Assembly (NCBI GenBank): GCA_024349765.1
Contig: AP026073.1
Span: 7,068,001-7,132,000, forward strand
From: Streptomyces nigrescens
Lineage (GTDB): Bacteria > Actinomycetota > Actinomycetes > Streptomycetales > Streptomycetaceae
Direction: 5' to 3'
Length of the DNA: 64,000 bases
The notes under the pieces were generated by a model, which was not told the DNA's origin, made no database searches, and saw only the letters and a list, made by a program, of their open reading frames with translations. Below are positions 26,597-34,572 of this stretch, one piece after another (the first letter of the stretch is position 1; each line of letters starts with the position of its first letter). The position numbers and the translations under genes were made by a program.

Positions 26597-27330
26597 TCCG
26601 CCCCGCCCTCCGCCCGCAGGACGTAGCCGACCCCCCGCACGGTGTGCACCAGGCGCGGTTCGCCGCCCGCCTCCGTCTTGCGGCGCAGGTACATCACGTA
26701 CACGTCGAGGGAGTTGGAAGTGGGCTCGAAGTCGAAGCCCCAGACGGCCTTGAGGATCTGCTCGCGGGTGAGGACCTGGCGCGGATGGGCGAGGAACATC
26801 TCCAGCAGGGTGAACTCCGTACGGGTCAGCTCGACCGGCCGGCCGCCGCGGATCACCTCCCGGGTGGCGAGGTTCATCCGCAGGTCGGCGAAGCTCAGCG
26901 TCTCGTCCTCCGCGGGCTGCGCGCCGGCCGCCGCCGCGTAGGAGCTGCGGCGCAGCAGGGCGCGGATCCGGGCGAGCAGTTCGTCGAGCTCGAAGGGTTT
27001 GACGAGGTAGTCGTCGGCACCGGCGTCCAGGCCGGTGACCCGGTCGCCGACGGTGTCGCGGGCGGTGAGCATCAGGATCGGCACGGTGACCCCGCTCGCC
27101 CGCAGCCGGCGGGCGGCCGTCAGCCCGTCCATGCGGGGCATCAGGACGTCCAGCACGATCAGTTCGGGGTCGTAGCCGGCGACCTTCTCGACCGCGTCCA
27201 GACCGTCGACCGCCTCCTCGGTCCCGTACCCCTCGAAGACGAGCGAGCGCCGCAGCGCCTCGCGGACCGCGGGCTCGTCGTCGACGATGAGGATGCGGGC
27301 GGGGTGGTCACCGTGCTCGGCGGGGCTCAT
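26593..27330 (-). CDS. OmpR-family response regulator
   Basis: 245 aa. Receiver domain (1-125) with acidic pair DDEP at 17-20, phosphoacceptor Asp61 ([12 protein letters not shown]) and the KPFELDELL switch region, then a winged-helix DNA-binding domain (about 150-240; [39 protein letters not shown]). First gene of the operon with the sensor kinase; the gene pair faces away from nothing, being followed upstream by the HtrA-like gene on the same strand. ATG 27330. Target genes may include the HtrA-like protease next door, as in many stress two-component systems, but this is inference. Confidence 0.93.
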   Translation of the reverse strand: MSPAEHGDHPARILIVDDEPAVREALRRSLVFEGYGTEEAVDGLDAVEKVAGYDPELIVLDVLMPRMDGLTAARRLRASGVTVPILMLTARDTVGDRVTGLDAGADDYLVKPFELDELLARIRALLRRSSYAAAAGAQPAEDETLSFADLRMNLATREVIRGGRPVELTRTEFTLLEMFLAHPRQVLTREQILKAVWGFDFEPTSNSLDVYVMYLRRKTEAGGEPRLVHTVRGVGYVLRAEGGAE

Positions 27331-27441
27331 GTGCGTGGTTACCTCGGCTGGGATACGGAAAAGGTCGGCTGCTCTTCAGCCTTGCACGGCAGGTGGCGAT
27401 CTGGGGGTGACGCGGAGCGTCTCGTGCCGGGGTGGCGGTCG

Positions 27442-27474
27442 GTGGGGGCACCTCCCAGGGGTAGCTGGGGGAGG
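27442..27474. repeat. Short GGGGGCACCTCCC-type palindrome
   Basis: In the spacer between the response regulator and the protease, CTCCCAG and CTGGGGGAG pair around gggtag, preceded by GGGGGCACC. A similar run (GGGGGCACCTCCCGGC) lies at about 30651-30668 upstream of glnR. It looks like a small dispersed intergenic palindrome, possibly a terminator for the HtrA-like gene (stop at 27484 is upstream in transcription). Confidence 0.4.
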
Positions 27475-27483
27475 GCGGGCCTC

Positions 27484-28542
27484 TCAGACGCCGCTGTTGC
27501 TTCCGCCGCTGCCGCCGCCGCGCAGCGAGTCGAGGTCGGCCTTGACGGTGTTGATCGGGATGGCGAAGCCCAGGCCGACGCTGCCCGCGGTGCTGCTGTT
27601 GGCCGAACTCGGCGAGTACATCGCGGAGTTGATGCCGACGATCTGGCCCTGGAGGTTGATCAGGGCCCCGCCGGAGTTGCCGGGGTTGAGCGAGGCGTCG
27701 GTCTGTATCGCCTTGTACGAGGTCTTCGAGGAGCCGGTGTCGCCGTTGTACTGGTTGCCGCCGAACTCGAACGGCCAGCCGCCGCCGTCGCCCGGGCCGC
27801 CCTGCCGTCCCTGCCGGCCCTGCCCGTCCTCCTTGGGGACGGTCACGTCGCGGTTGAGGGCGGAGACGATGCCGCTGGTCACCGAGCCGGTCAGGCCCTC
27901 CGGCGAGCCGATCGCCACCACGCCGTCGCCGACCGCGATCTTGTCGGAGTCGCCGAGCGAGGCCGGGGTGAGCCCCTTCGCCTTCTGGACCTTGATCAGC
28001 GCCAGGTCCTTGTCCGGGTCGGTGCCGACGACCTTGGCGGTCTTCCGGCTGCCGTCGCTGAAGGTCACCTGGACCGTGTCGGCGCCGGAGACCACGTGGT
28101 TGTTGGTGATGACCTCGCCGCTGCGGGTGAGCACGACTCCGGAGCCGGTGGACTCCCCGTCGGTGGTGCGCGCCTTGATCTCCACGATCGACGGGCTGAC
28201 CGCCTTGGCCACCGCCGAGACGCCGCTGCCGCTGTTCTTGCCCGCGTTCACCAGCGGGGTGCCGACGGTGTTCTGGTCGGCGCGCGTGGTCGCGCCCGCG
28301 ATCAGCGCCGCGCTGCCGCCCCCGATGAGACCGGAGGCGAGCGCGACCGCCGCGATCAGCGCGACCGGCTTACGGACCCGCGGCGGCGCACCGGGCGGTG
28401 CCTCGGCCGCGACGGCCGTCCCGCCGTGCCCCGGTGCGTACGGGGGCGGCGGCGGGAAGGCCTGCCCGGACCCGTGCGCGAACCCCTGCGTGAACCCCTG
28501 CTGGTGGATCTCATCGCCGCTTCGGCGGTAGCTGTCGGTCAT
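27484..28542 (-). CDS. HtrA/DegP-like membrane-anchored serine protease without PDZ
   Basis: 352 aa. Pro/Gly/His-rich cytoplasmic N-terminus, one transmembrane segment (about 59-82; VALIAAVALASGLIGGGSAAL), then a trypsin-like S1C domain outside the cell. Catalytic triad: His in TNNHVVSG, Asp in DKDLALIKV, Ser in NPGNSGGALI. After the domain only a Ser/Gly tail remains, so the usual PDZ domain is absent. It probably degrades or processes misfolded envelope proteins. ATG 28542 chosen; an in-frame ATG at 28566 is possible. A Gly/Gln-rich insertion (QGRQGRQGGPGDGGG) lies within the protease domain. Confidence 0.9.
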   Translation of the reverse strand: MTDSYRRSGDEIHQQGFTQGFAHGSGQAFPPPPPYAPGHGGTAVAAEAPPGAPPRVRKPVALIAAVALASGLIGGGSAALIAGATTRADQNTVGTPLVNAGKNSGSGVSAVAKAVSPSIVEIKARTTDGESTGSGVVLTRSGEVITNNHVVSGADTVQVTFSDGSRKTAKVVGTDPDKDLALIKVQKAKGLTPASLGDSDKIAVGDGVVAIGSPEGLTGSVTSGIVSALNRDVTVPKEDGQGRQGRQGGPGDGGGWPFEFGGNQYNGDTGSSKTSYKAIQTDASLNPGNSGGALINLQGQIVGINSAMYSPSSANSSTAGSVGLGFAIPINTVKADLDSLRGGGSGGSNSGV

Positions 28543-28650
28543 GAGATGACTGTGCGTGCGGTGCATGAGAACCGTCTGAGAACGCCGTGAGAGACCCGAC
28601 AGAAGTAGATATGCCCGGTATGAAGAGGCCCGGTGCGGCGCCGCGCGCGG

Positions 28651-29676
28651 TCAGCCGCCGCAGCCGCACGACCGCCGGACGACCAGCCGCGACGGGAACT
28701 GCCGCAGCCGCTCGCGGCGGGAGCCGACCACCCGCAGCCCGTCGTCCAGGACCAGGTCGACCGCGGCCCGCGCCATCGCCTGACGGTCCGAGGCGACCGT
28801 GGTCAGCGGCGGGTCGGTGAGCCCGGCCTCCTTGACGTCGTCGAAGCCGGCCACCGCCAGCTCGCCGGGCACGTCGATGCGCAGCTCGCGGGCGGCCCGC
28901 AGCACACCGATGGCCTGGTCGTCGGTCGCGCACATGATGGCCGGCGGCCGGTCGGGCCCGGCCAGCAGCTTCAGCGCGGCCTGGTAGGCGTCATAGCGGT
29001 TGTAGGCGGCCTGGTGGTAGTGGCCGTCCGGGGAGCGGCCGGACTCCAGCATGGCGCGCCGCCAGCCCTCGACGTGGTCGGTGACCGGGTCGCCGGACTT
29101 CGGGGTCTCCTCCGTGCCGCCGAGGAAGGCGACGTAGGGGTGCCCGTGCTCCAACAGGTGCCGGGTCGCCAGCTGGGCGCCCCAGATGTCGTCGGTCATC
29201 ACCGCGACGTCGTCGATGGCGTCCGGCCGGCGGTGCAGCAGCACCACCCGGGCGTCCCACGCGTCGATCTCGGCGGCGGCGTGCTCACTGGGGCCCTGGC
29301 TGATCAGGATCAGCCCGGCCACCCGCATGCCGAGGAACGCCCGGAGGTAGTGCACCTCGCGCTCGTCGAGGTAGTTGGCGTTGCCGACCAGCACCATCTT
29401 GCCGCGCTCGGCGGCGGCCTGTTCGACGGCGTGCGCCATCTCCGCGAAGAACGGCTGCCGGGTGTCCGGCACGATCAGGCCTATGAGGTCGGTCCGGCGG
29501 GACGCCATCGCCTGCGCGACACGGTCCGGCCGGTAGCCGAGCTCCTTGATGGCGGCGAGCACCCGCTCGCGCGTGGCCGGGGCGACCGGCCGTGGTCCGT
29601 TGTTGATGACGTAACTGACAACGGCGGTGGACGTCCCCGCCAGTCTTGCCACATCATCCCGCGTCACCTTGGCCAC
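28651..29676 (-). CDS. LacI-family transcriptional regulator
   Basis: 341 aa. N-terminal LacI HTH and hinge ([24 protein letters not shown] ... [24 protein letters not shown]), then a periplasmic-binding-protein-like sensor ([26 protein letters not shown] through [20 protein letters not shown]). It ends with CGCGG; two close cysteines at the C-terminus are slightly unusual. It lies between glnR and the protease on the same strand, as I recall for SCO4158. Target operon and ligand are not evident from neighbours. The intervening 29677-29700 gap to glnR is only 24 bases. Confidence 0.92.
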   Translation of the reverse strand: MAKVTRDDVARLAGTSTAVVSYVINNGPRPVAPATRERVLAAIKELGYRPDRVAQAMASRRTDLIGLIVPDTRQPFFAEMAHAVEQAAAERGKMVLVGNANYLDEREVHYLRAFLGMRVAGLILISQGPSEHAAAEIDAWDARVVLLHRRPDAIDDVAVMTDDIWGAQLATRHLLEHGHPYVAFLGGTEETPKSGDPVTDHVEGWRRAMLESGRSPDGHYHQAAYNRYDAYQAALKLLAGPDRPPAIMCATDDQAIGVLRAARELRIDVPGELAVAGFDDVKEAGLTDPPLTTVASDRQAMARAAVDLVLDDGLRVVGSRRERLRQFPSRLVVRRSCGCGG

Positions 29677-29700
29677 GCGCGGCAGTCTACGCGGGTGGTC

Positions 29701-30546
29701 CTACCTGCGGGCAGGCCGTGGGCCTGCGGAGTCCGCGGGCGCGGTGACCGCCGGGTCCGGGCCGTCGCCGCCCGCCGTGGTGCGGCTCTGCGCGGTGCCC
29801 GCCTTACGGTCGGATTCCGCCCGCTTCGCCCCGTCGTCCTTGGCCTTGCCACCGCCCTCCGCGGAGCGCTCGGGCTTCTCGGGGGTGACGAAGCGGTAGC
29901 CGACGTTGCGGACCGTGCCGATCAGCGACTCGTGCTCGGGACCGAGCTTGGCGCGCAGCCGGCGGACGTGGACATCGACCGTCCGGGTGCCGCCGAAGTA
30001 GTCGTAGCCCCAGACCTCCTGCAGGAGCTGGGCGCGGGTGAAGACCCGGCCCGGGTGCTGCGCGAGGTACTTCAGCAGCTCGAACTCCTTGAAGGTCAGG
30101 TCCAGCACCCGGCCCTTCAGCTTGGCGCTGTAGGTGGCCTCGTCCACCGAGAGGTCGCCGTTGCGGATCTCCATCGGCCCGTCGTCGGTGGTGATCTGCT
30201 GGCGGCCCATCGCCAGCCGCAGCCGCGCCTCGACCTCGGCGGGGCCGGCCGTGTCCAGCATGACGTCGTCGACGCCCCAGTCGGCGGTGACGGCGGCCAG
30301 GCCGCCCTCGGTGACGACAAGGATCAACGGGCAGCCGGGGCCGGTGGACCGCAGCAGCTGGCACAGCGAGCGCACGTGGGGAAGGTCACGCCGGCCGTCG
30401 ATCAGTATGACGTCGGCGCCGGGGGTGTCGATGAGCGCCGGGCCCTCGGCCGGGGCCACCCGCACGCTGTGCAGCAGCAGCCCGAGCGCCGGGAGCACCT
30501 CCGTCGACGGCTGGAGTGCGTTGGTCAGCAGCAGGAGCGAACTCAC
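29701..30546 (-). CDS. glnR: GlnR, global nitrogen regulator
   Basis: 281 aa. The first 30 residues ([23 protein letters not shown]) and the receiver with Asp50 ([13 protein letters not shown]) are those of GlnR, an orphan OmpR-type regulator that is not phosphorylated in the normal way and forms a homodimer through this Asp pocket. The winged helix ([33 protein letters not shown]) is near-canonical. The last 50 residues form a charged, disordered tail. It activates glnA, glnII, amtB and related genes during nitrogen limitation. Upstream, a 620-base spacer has a terminator-like hairpin. Confidence 0.96.
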   Translation of the reverse strand: MSSLLLLTNALQPSTEVLPALGLLLHSVRVAPAEGPALIDTPGADVILIDGRRDLPHVRSLCQLLRSTGPGCPLILVVTEGGLAAVTADWGVDDVMLDTAGPAEVEARLRLAMGRQQITTDDGPMEIRNGDLSVDEATYSAKLKGRVLDLTFKEFELLKYLAQHPGRVFTRAQLLQEVWGYDYFGGTRTVDVHVRRLRAKLGPEHESLIGTVRNVGYRFVTPEKPERSAEGGGKAKDDGAKRAESDRKAGTAQSRTTAGGDGPDPAVTAPADSAGPRPARR

Positions 30547-31166
30547 CTGCGACCACCTACCCGGTTCTCGGGGTGTTGCATCCTCTTCTGCTCGCGGTCC
30601 TGCCTGCTTCGCTCGCCCATGACGTCTGGTTCCTCCTCGGTCCCTGCGACGGGGGCACCTCCCGGCTCGGCCGGGGTGTCTGCGGCACTGCTTCGTACGG
30701 TCCTCGCAGCCGCGCGGAACGTGGCTGAAAGCACAAAAGGACCCGGGGGCAACGCTGCCCGGATCCTTCTTGCCCAGCAGAATAGCTCAGATGGGTACCC
30801 GACCCGAGGCCGATTTTGCACGTTCTTGTGTTCCGTCGATCACTTCGAGTGGTCATCGCGTGTCTCCGTTGACGGTCGCCGGGGCATGGATCATGACTTC
30901 CCGAACCGCCTGAACGGCCCAGCGACAGGGCGAGTTGGGAGCCTGCGGAGAGCCCCCGCCGCCGGCCCGCCCACGGCCTTCGACCAGCGGTCCGGCCGGC
31001 CCCGCGATGGCTCGATCCGACCGCGGAGGCGTCCCGGCATTCGGACATGATCAGTCCGCACCACGGGACGACACGACCCCGACGACCGGCGGCGGGCGGC
31101 CGCTCCCGGGGTTGGGGAGCGCACGGGGAGCGCACGGGTGCGCGCACCGGCACACCTCCCCGCGGC
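30547..31166. other. 620-base glnR upstream region
   Basis: No protein-coding gene seen. It should hold the glnR promoter and its leader. Notable parts are the GGGGGCACCTCCC run near 30651, the terminator-like hairpin at 30737-30768, and a moderately AT-richer patch around 30770-30900 (GATTTTGCACGTTCTTGTG). The distal half (30950-31160) is GC-rich and featureless apart from repeated GGGGAGCGCACGG. It marks the boundary between the conserved glnR block and the accessory two-gene unit. Confidence 0.5.
30737..30768 (-). terminator. Terminator-like hairpin 190 bases upstream of glnR
   Basis: On the minus strand AAGGATCCGGGCA pairs with TGCCCCCGGGTCCTT (two-base bulge, one mismatch), followed by TTTTGTGCTTT. 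The T-rich tail after the stem is uncommon in this GC-rich genome and points to rho-independent termination on the glnR strand. It could end transcripts from the accessory genes upstream, or attenuate glnR if the glnR promoter lies above it. Confidence 0.6.
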
Positions 31167-33419
31167 TCAGTCGTCGGTCTCGGTGCCGTCGTCGACCGGG
31201 TCCTCCTCGTCCGAGGGCGGCCGGTGGTTGTCGATCTGGTGGTGGACCCGGATCGCGGCCTCGCGCAGCTCGTGCCATTCGTCGGCGTCGGTGAACAGCG
31301 GCGGATAGGTCCGGCCCTCGCCCAGGTCACGCAGCTTGGCCAGGGCGTTCTCCGCGCCGCTCAGCGCGAGCCCCAGTGCCCTGCGCTGCTCGGCGATCCG
31401 CGCCCCGACGGGACGGTCGTCCGACGCCTCGGCATCCTGCCCCGCCGCCGACCCCGCCGCCGACTGCGCCTCGTCCGTCCCGGCACCGGGCTGCGCTCCG
31501 GTCGGGCCGGCCGTCCGGGGAACCGGCGGCATCGCGTCCGCGATCGTCTTTCGCGCCCTGGCCTCGTCCGACGCGTAGACGACGTCCCACGGCAGCAGCG
31601 GCACCTCGTCCTCGCCGTGCCGGCGGATCCGGTCCGGCGCCGCCAGATCCACCGCGACGTGCTGGTAGGCCCCGTCCGCCGCCGCCTCCTCCGGCAGCCC
31701 GAACTCCTGCCGTGAACTGGCATTGCGCGGCAGCCGGCCCGCTTCGAACCGCTGCGCCGCCAGCGCCAGGGTCCACAGCCCGAGCTCATTGCCCTCGGCG
31801 GCCAGCCCGCCGACGACGAGATGGGCATCGGCGCGGAAGGGCACCTTCCCCGGCTCCCGGCGGGTGCCCAGGGCCGACCCGACGTTGCTGGTGATCAGCT
31901 TGTCCGCGATCAGGGCCGTGCCGCCGGCCAGCGCGAGGGTGCAGCGGGCGTTGACGTCGCCCGCCAGGGCGGGCGCCACCAGACTGGTGAAGTCGTCGGT
32001 CGGCACCGGGATCCAGCCGCCGGACAGCACGGCCTTGCACAGCACACCGCCGTTGCTCCAGGCCTTCCGGGCCTGCTTGACGGCCGCCTTCTTCTCCGCC
32101 CGCCACGGCTCGTCCACCACCGGGCCCAGCAGCCCCGCATAGCCCTTGGCGGTCATCCGCCGCTCGTTCTTGATCTCCTTGGCCCGCCCGCGCAGCTCGG
32201 CGTAGAGCTCCGCCCGGGTCAGCACGTGGAGGAGGTAGACCGCGCGCCACAGCGGCGTCGCGGGGATGCCCGGGTCGCGGAAGATGGCCGGGGTGTCGGC
32301 GGCCGGGCGGCGGCCCACCGCGAGGGCGTACACCTCGCCCAGTTGCTCCTCGTTGCCCCACTCGCGCGCCCGGGTCTGCACGACGAGCTTGAGCGCGCGG
32401 GTGGCGACCTCCAGGTTCTGGGCCGCCGCGTCCCACGGTTTGAACTCCACGTGCACCGAGGCGAGGATCGAGCGCAGGGCGTCGTCGAAGACATCGGCGG
32501 CGGGCAGCATGCCGCCTTCGTGCGCCTGGGTTCCCACGACGATGTGGGCCGGCACCACGTACGTCTGGGCGATCTGGACGGCGCGCAGCGAAGGCACCTC
32601 GCCCGCCGACTCCCTGCCGAATTCCTCCCGCAGCAGCTCACGCCGCAGCTCCCGGCCCAGCGCCCACCGCTGGGTCCGCGACTTCAGCGGCTCGTTGGCC
32701 GGCTGCTTGCGCTCGGCGAGCAGCGCCTCGGTCGCCGCCTCGGCCGCCTCCTCCTTCGTGGCGCCCGGGCCGGCCATCACCTTCCAGGCGCTGGCCAGCC
32801 GGGTGATGCCGTCCCTGGCCACCAGCGTGTGCACCGGCTCGGTGCCGTCGGTGAAGGCGATGACGACCGGGTGCACGATCAGCGCCCGGGTCACCCGCCG
32901 GGCCAGGATCGACTCCTCGTAGGAGTTGATGTGCAACGTGGCGTGGACGGTCTGCCAGATGTGCTTCCGGAGATGCGCCAGGTCCCGGTACTCGTAGCGC
33001 AGGATCGCCTGCGGCCGCCCGTCCGCGTCCATGCCGGTGACCTGGGGATCATCGACGTCCAGCACCTCCTGGCCGGTACGCGGCTGGATGCCCGGGAACA
33101 GCTCGGTCAGCCACACCCTCGTGTGCACGGAGCGGAGGGTGGCGCCGTCGACGTGCTCCTCCAGGAGCAGGCTGCCGTCCGAGCCGCCCGGCTGCCGCAA
33201 TTGCACGGCGACGAGTTCCGGGGCGACCGACGCGCGCGCGACCGCGTGCCAGGCGTCCTCGGGGAGCGAGGCCAGCGCGCTGTCCTGTCCGGCCTTCACC
33301 AGCTTCATCCGGTCGTCGACGTGCGAGGCGCCCGGCAGCTCCCGCGCGACGTCGGAGACCACGACTTGTTCCTTGCCCCACTCCACGGTGATCGGCGCTT
33401 GCGCCTCGGACTTCGACAT
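31167..33419 (-). CDS. Large unknown protein with a ParB/DGQHR-like segment
   Basis: 750 aa; I do not recognise a named family. At about residues 179-216 the text PVVIAFTDGTEP...LVARDGITRLASAWKVMAG resembles the ParB-like fold pattern (PVVV, DG, then D-G-x-x-R-L and a small-residue helix), also seen in DGQHR proteins such as DndB. The middle (about 235-450) is helical and rich in Arg/Glu; residues about 655-690 are low complexity, and the end is acidic (SDEEDPVDDGTETDD). No transmembrane segment or signal. ATG 33419 has ggaggg just ahead. It lies 48 bases after the DUF3800 gene, so the two form an operon. Probable cytoplasmic DNA- or nucleotide-acting protein. Confidence 0.8.
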   Translation of the reverse strand: MSKSEAQAPITVEWGKEQVVVSDVARELPGASHVDDRMKLVKAGQDSALASLPEDAWHAVARASVAPELVAVQLRQPGGSDGSLLLEEHVDGATLRSVHTRVWLTELFPGIQPRTGQEVLDVDDPQVTGMDADGRPQAILRYEYRDLAHLRKHIWQTVHATLHINSYEESILARRVTRALIVHPVVIAFTDGTEPVHTLVARDGITRLASAWKVMAGPGATKEEAAEAATEALLAERKQPANEPLKSRTQRWALGRELRRELLREEFGRESAGEVPSLRAVQIAQTYVVPAHIVVGTQAHEGGMLPAADVFDDALRSILASVHVEFKPWDAAAQNLEVATRALKLVVQTRAREWGNEEQLGEVYALAVGRRPAADTPAIFRDPGIPATPLWRAVYLLHVLTRAELYAELRGRAKEIKNERRMTAKGYAGLLGPVVDEPWRAEKKAAVKQARKAWSNGGVLCKAVLSGGWIPVPTDDFTSLVAPALAGDVNARCTLALAGGTALIADKLITSNVGSALGTRREPGKVPFRADAHLVVGGLAAEGNELGLWTLALAAQRFEAGRLPRNASSRQEFGLPEEAAADGAYQHVAVDLAAPDRIRRHGEDEVPLLPWDVVYASDEARARKTIADAMPPVPRTAGPTGAQPGAGTDEAQSAAGSAAGQDAEASDDRPVGARIAEQRRALGLALSGAENALAKLRDLGEGRTYPPLFTDADEWHELREAAIRVHHQIDNHRPPSDEEDPVDDGTETDD

Positions 33420-33467
33420 GAACCCTCCGTCGTTCTGTGCTGGTTGCGGACCGGTCGGCACGGGTCA

Positions 33468-34166
33468 TCACTGCGCGGTGGGGCCGTCGGCCCACGGCAG
33501 GGCGGCGCCGAACGAGCCCCACAGGAACTCCCGCTCCGGGCGCTTGGCGACGCTCTGGTAGGCGGCGTACGCGAGCAGGTCGGCGGCCTGCAGGAAGTAG
33601 TTGATCCGGGCCGACTCGAAGAGCGGGACGCCCACGATGCGGCGGTCGCGCCCGGGCAGGTCGTGGTAGGCATCGACCAGGCAGGTGTCGGTGCCGTCGC
33701 CGTCGACGACCACCACGCCGTATTCGTCCGCGGCGGCGAGTTCGGCGTTGATCCGGTGCAGCCAGGCGCGCTGGAGGGCCGGGCGGTCCCGTCCGTAGTC
33801 GTCCGTCTCGCGGTGGACGGCGGTCACCCGCGCCCGGGGGATCGCGGCGACGGCTTCCAGGCCGCGGCGGATCACCCCGCGGCAGGCGGCCAGGTGGGCC
33901 TCGCGCGCGGCGCCGGTCAGTCCGGGGCGGTAGAGGTGGCGGCCGCGGCCCGCGGCGAGGTCCTGGGCGTGCAGCGAGGCGTGGATCGGCAGTTGCAGGG
34001 CGGGGTCCTCCTCCAGGGAGGCGCGGAAGCGCAGCAGCTCCCCTTTGGCGGCCTCGAGGTCGTCCAGGTGGACGGACAGCGAGGCGAACGCCGTGATCGT
34101 GCGGGCGTCGCCGGCGTCGTCGCCGTAGATGATCCGCAGGGGCGCGGCGGACTTCTTGGTGGCCAT
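33468..34166 (-). CDS. DUF3800 domain protein
   Basis: 232 aa. The DUF3800 plan is visible: an N-terminal acidic strand motif YGDDAGD (14-20), a central LHAQDL (65-70), an acidic strand VVVVDGDGTD (151-160), and the family's C-terminal helix QAADLLAYAAYQ (193-204). DUF3800 is thought to have an RNase H-like fold with clustered acidic residues, so a nuclease is plausible, and such genes are common on mobile or defence islands. First gene of a two-gene unit with the 750-residue protein. ATG 34166; the frame is open to 34226 but without a better site. Confidence 0.82.
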   Translation of the reverse strand: MATKKSAAPLRIIYGDDAGDARTITAFASLSVHLDDLEAAKGELLRFRASLEEDPALQLPIHASLHAQDLAAGRGRHLYRPGLTGAAREAHLAACRGVIRRGLEAVAAIPRARVTAVHRETDDYGRDRPALQRAWLHRINAELAAADEYGVVVVDGDGTDTCLVDAYHDLPGRDRRIVGVPLFESARINYFLQAADLLAYAAYQSVAKRPEREFLWGSFGAALPWADGPTAQ

Positions 34167-34572
34167 GAACAGCCGTCTCCCGTACCGGGCCGCATTGAGG
34201 CGCCGTGCGCACGCCATCGTCCGCACCCTCTTGGCATGGAGCGTTCCCTCTCACCACGCGCACGCGCAGCGCGGCACGAGCGGCCGGGTACGCGCTCTGC
34301 GGCGGATCAGGCCTCATGGGAGGCACCACTCACCCCAAGCAGCAGCCGCCGCCCGCCGGTTCTCCTACGGGAACTCGGCTGCGGGCGACGGCGTCCAGGA
34401 TCATTCCCGGACCCCGTACACACCTCGTCGCCGTGTGTGACGTGTTGACCACACGATAGCGGCGCGCCCGTATGACCTACACATAAATCCGCGATCTCCG
34501 GGGGGAGTTGGGTTTACTCGCAGGTCATACGGGCGCGGGTGCGGTAAGGGACCGGTCGGCGGGCGGCCGGGG
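34167..34572. other. 406-base spacer upstream of the DUF3800 unit
   Basis: Must contain the promoter for the two-gene unit. Short plus-strand frames (for example ATG 34316 to 34459) lack support. The segment 34395-34500 is less GC-rich than its surroundings, and a long perfect inverted repeat lies at 34463-34537 beside the ABC exporter stop. Confidence 0.45.
34463..34537. repeat. Perfect 16-bp inverted repeat with 43-nt loop
   Basis: Arms CGCGCCCGTATGACCT (34463-34478) and AGGTCATACGGGCGCG (34522-34537). The loop includes aaatcc and gggttt, which can extend pairing. It starts 36 bases past the ABC exporter stop on that strand. There is no T tract, and the loop is long for a terminator. It could be an operator pair, a structured RNA, or the scar/ends of a small mobile element at the island border. 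Confidence 0.6.

Noticed and set aside
31821-34448. 875-residue plus-strand frame opposite the accessory unit
   Set aside because: The minus-strand genes have ribosome sites and a recognisable DUF3800 domain; the plus frame is low-complexity Gly/Val/Arg/Asp text.
34316-34459. Small plus-strand ORF upstream of the DUF3800 unit
   Set aside because: No ribosome site, composition like random GC-rich sequence, overlaps the less GC-rich border; not called.
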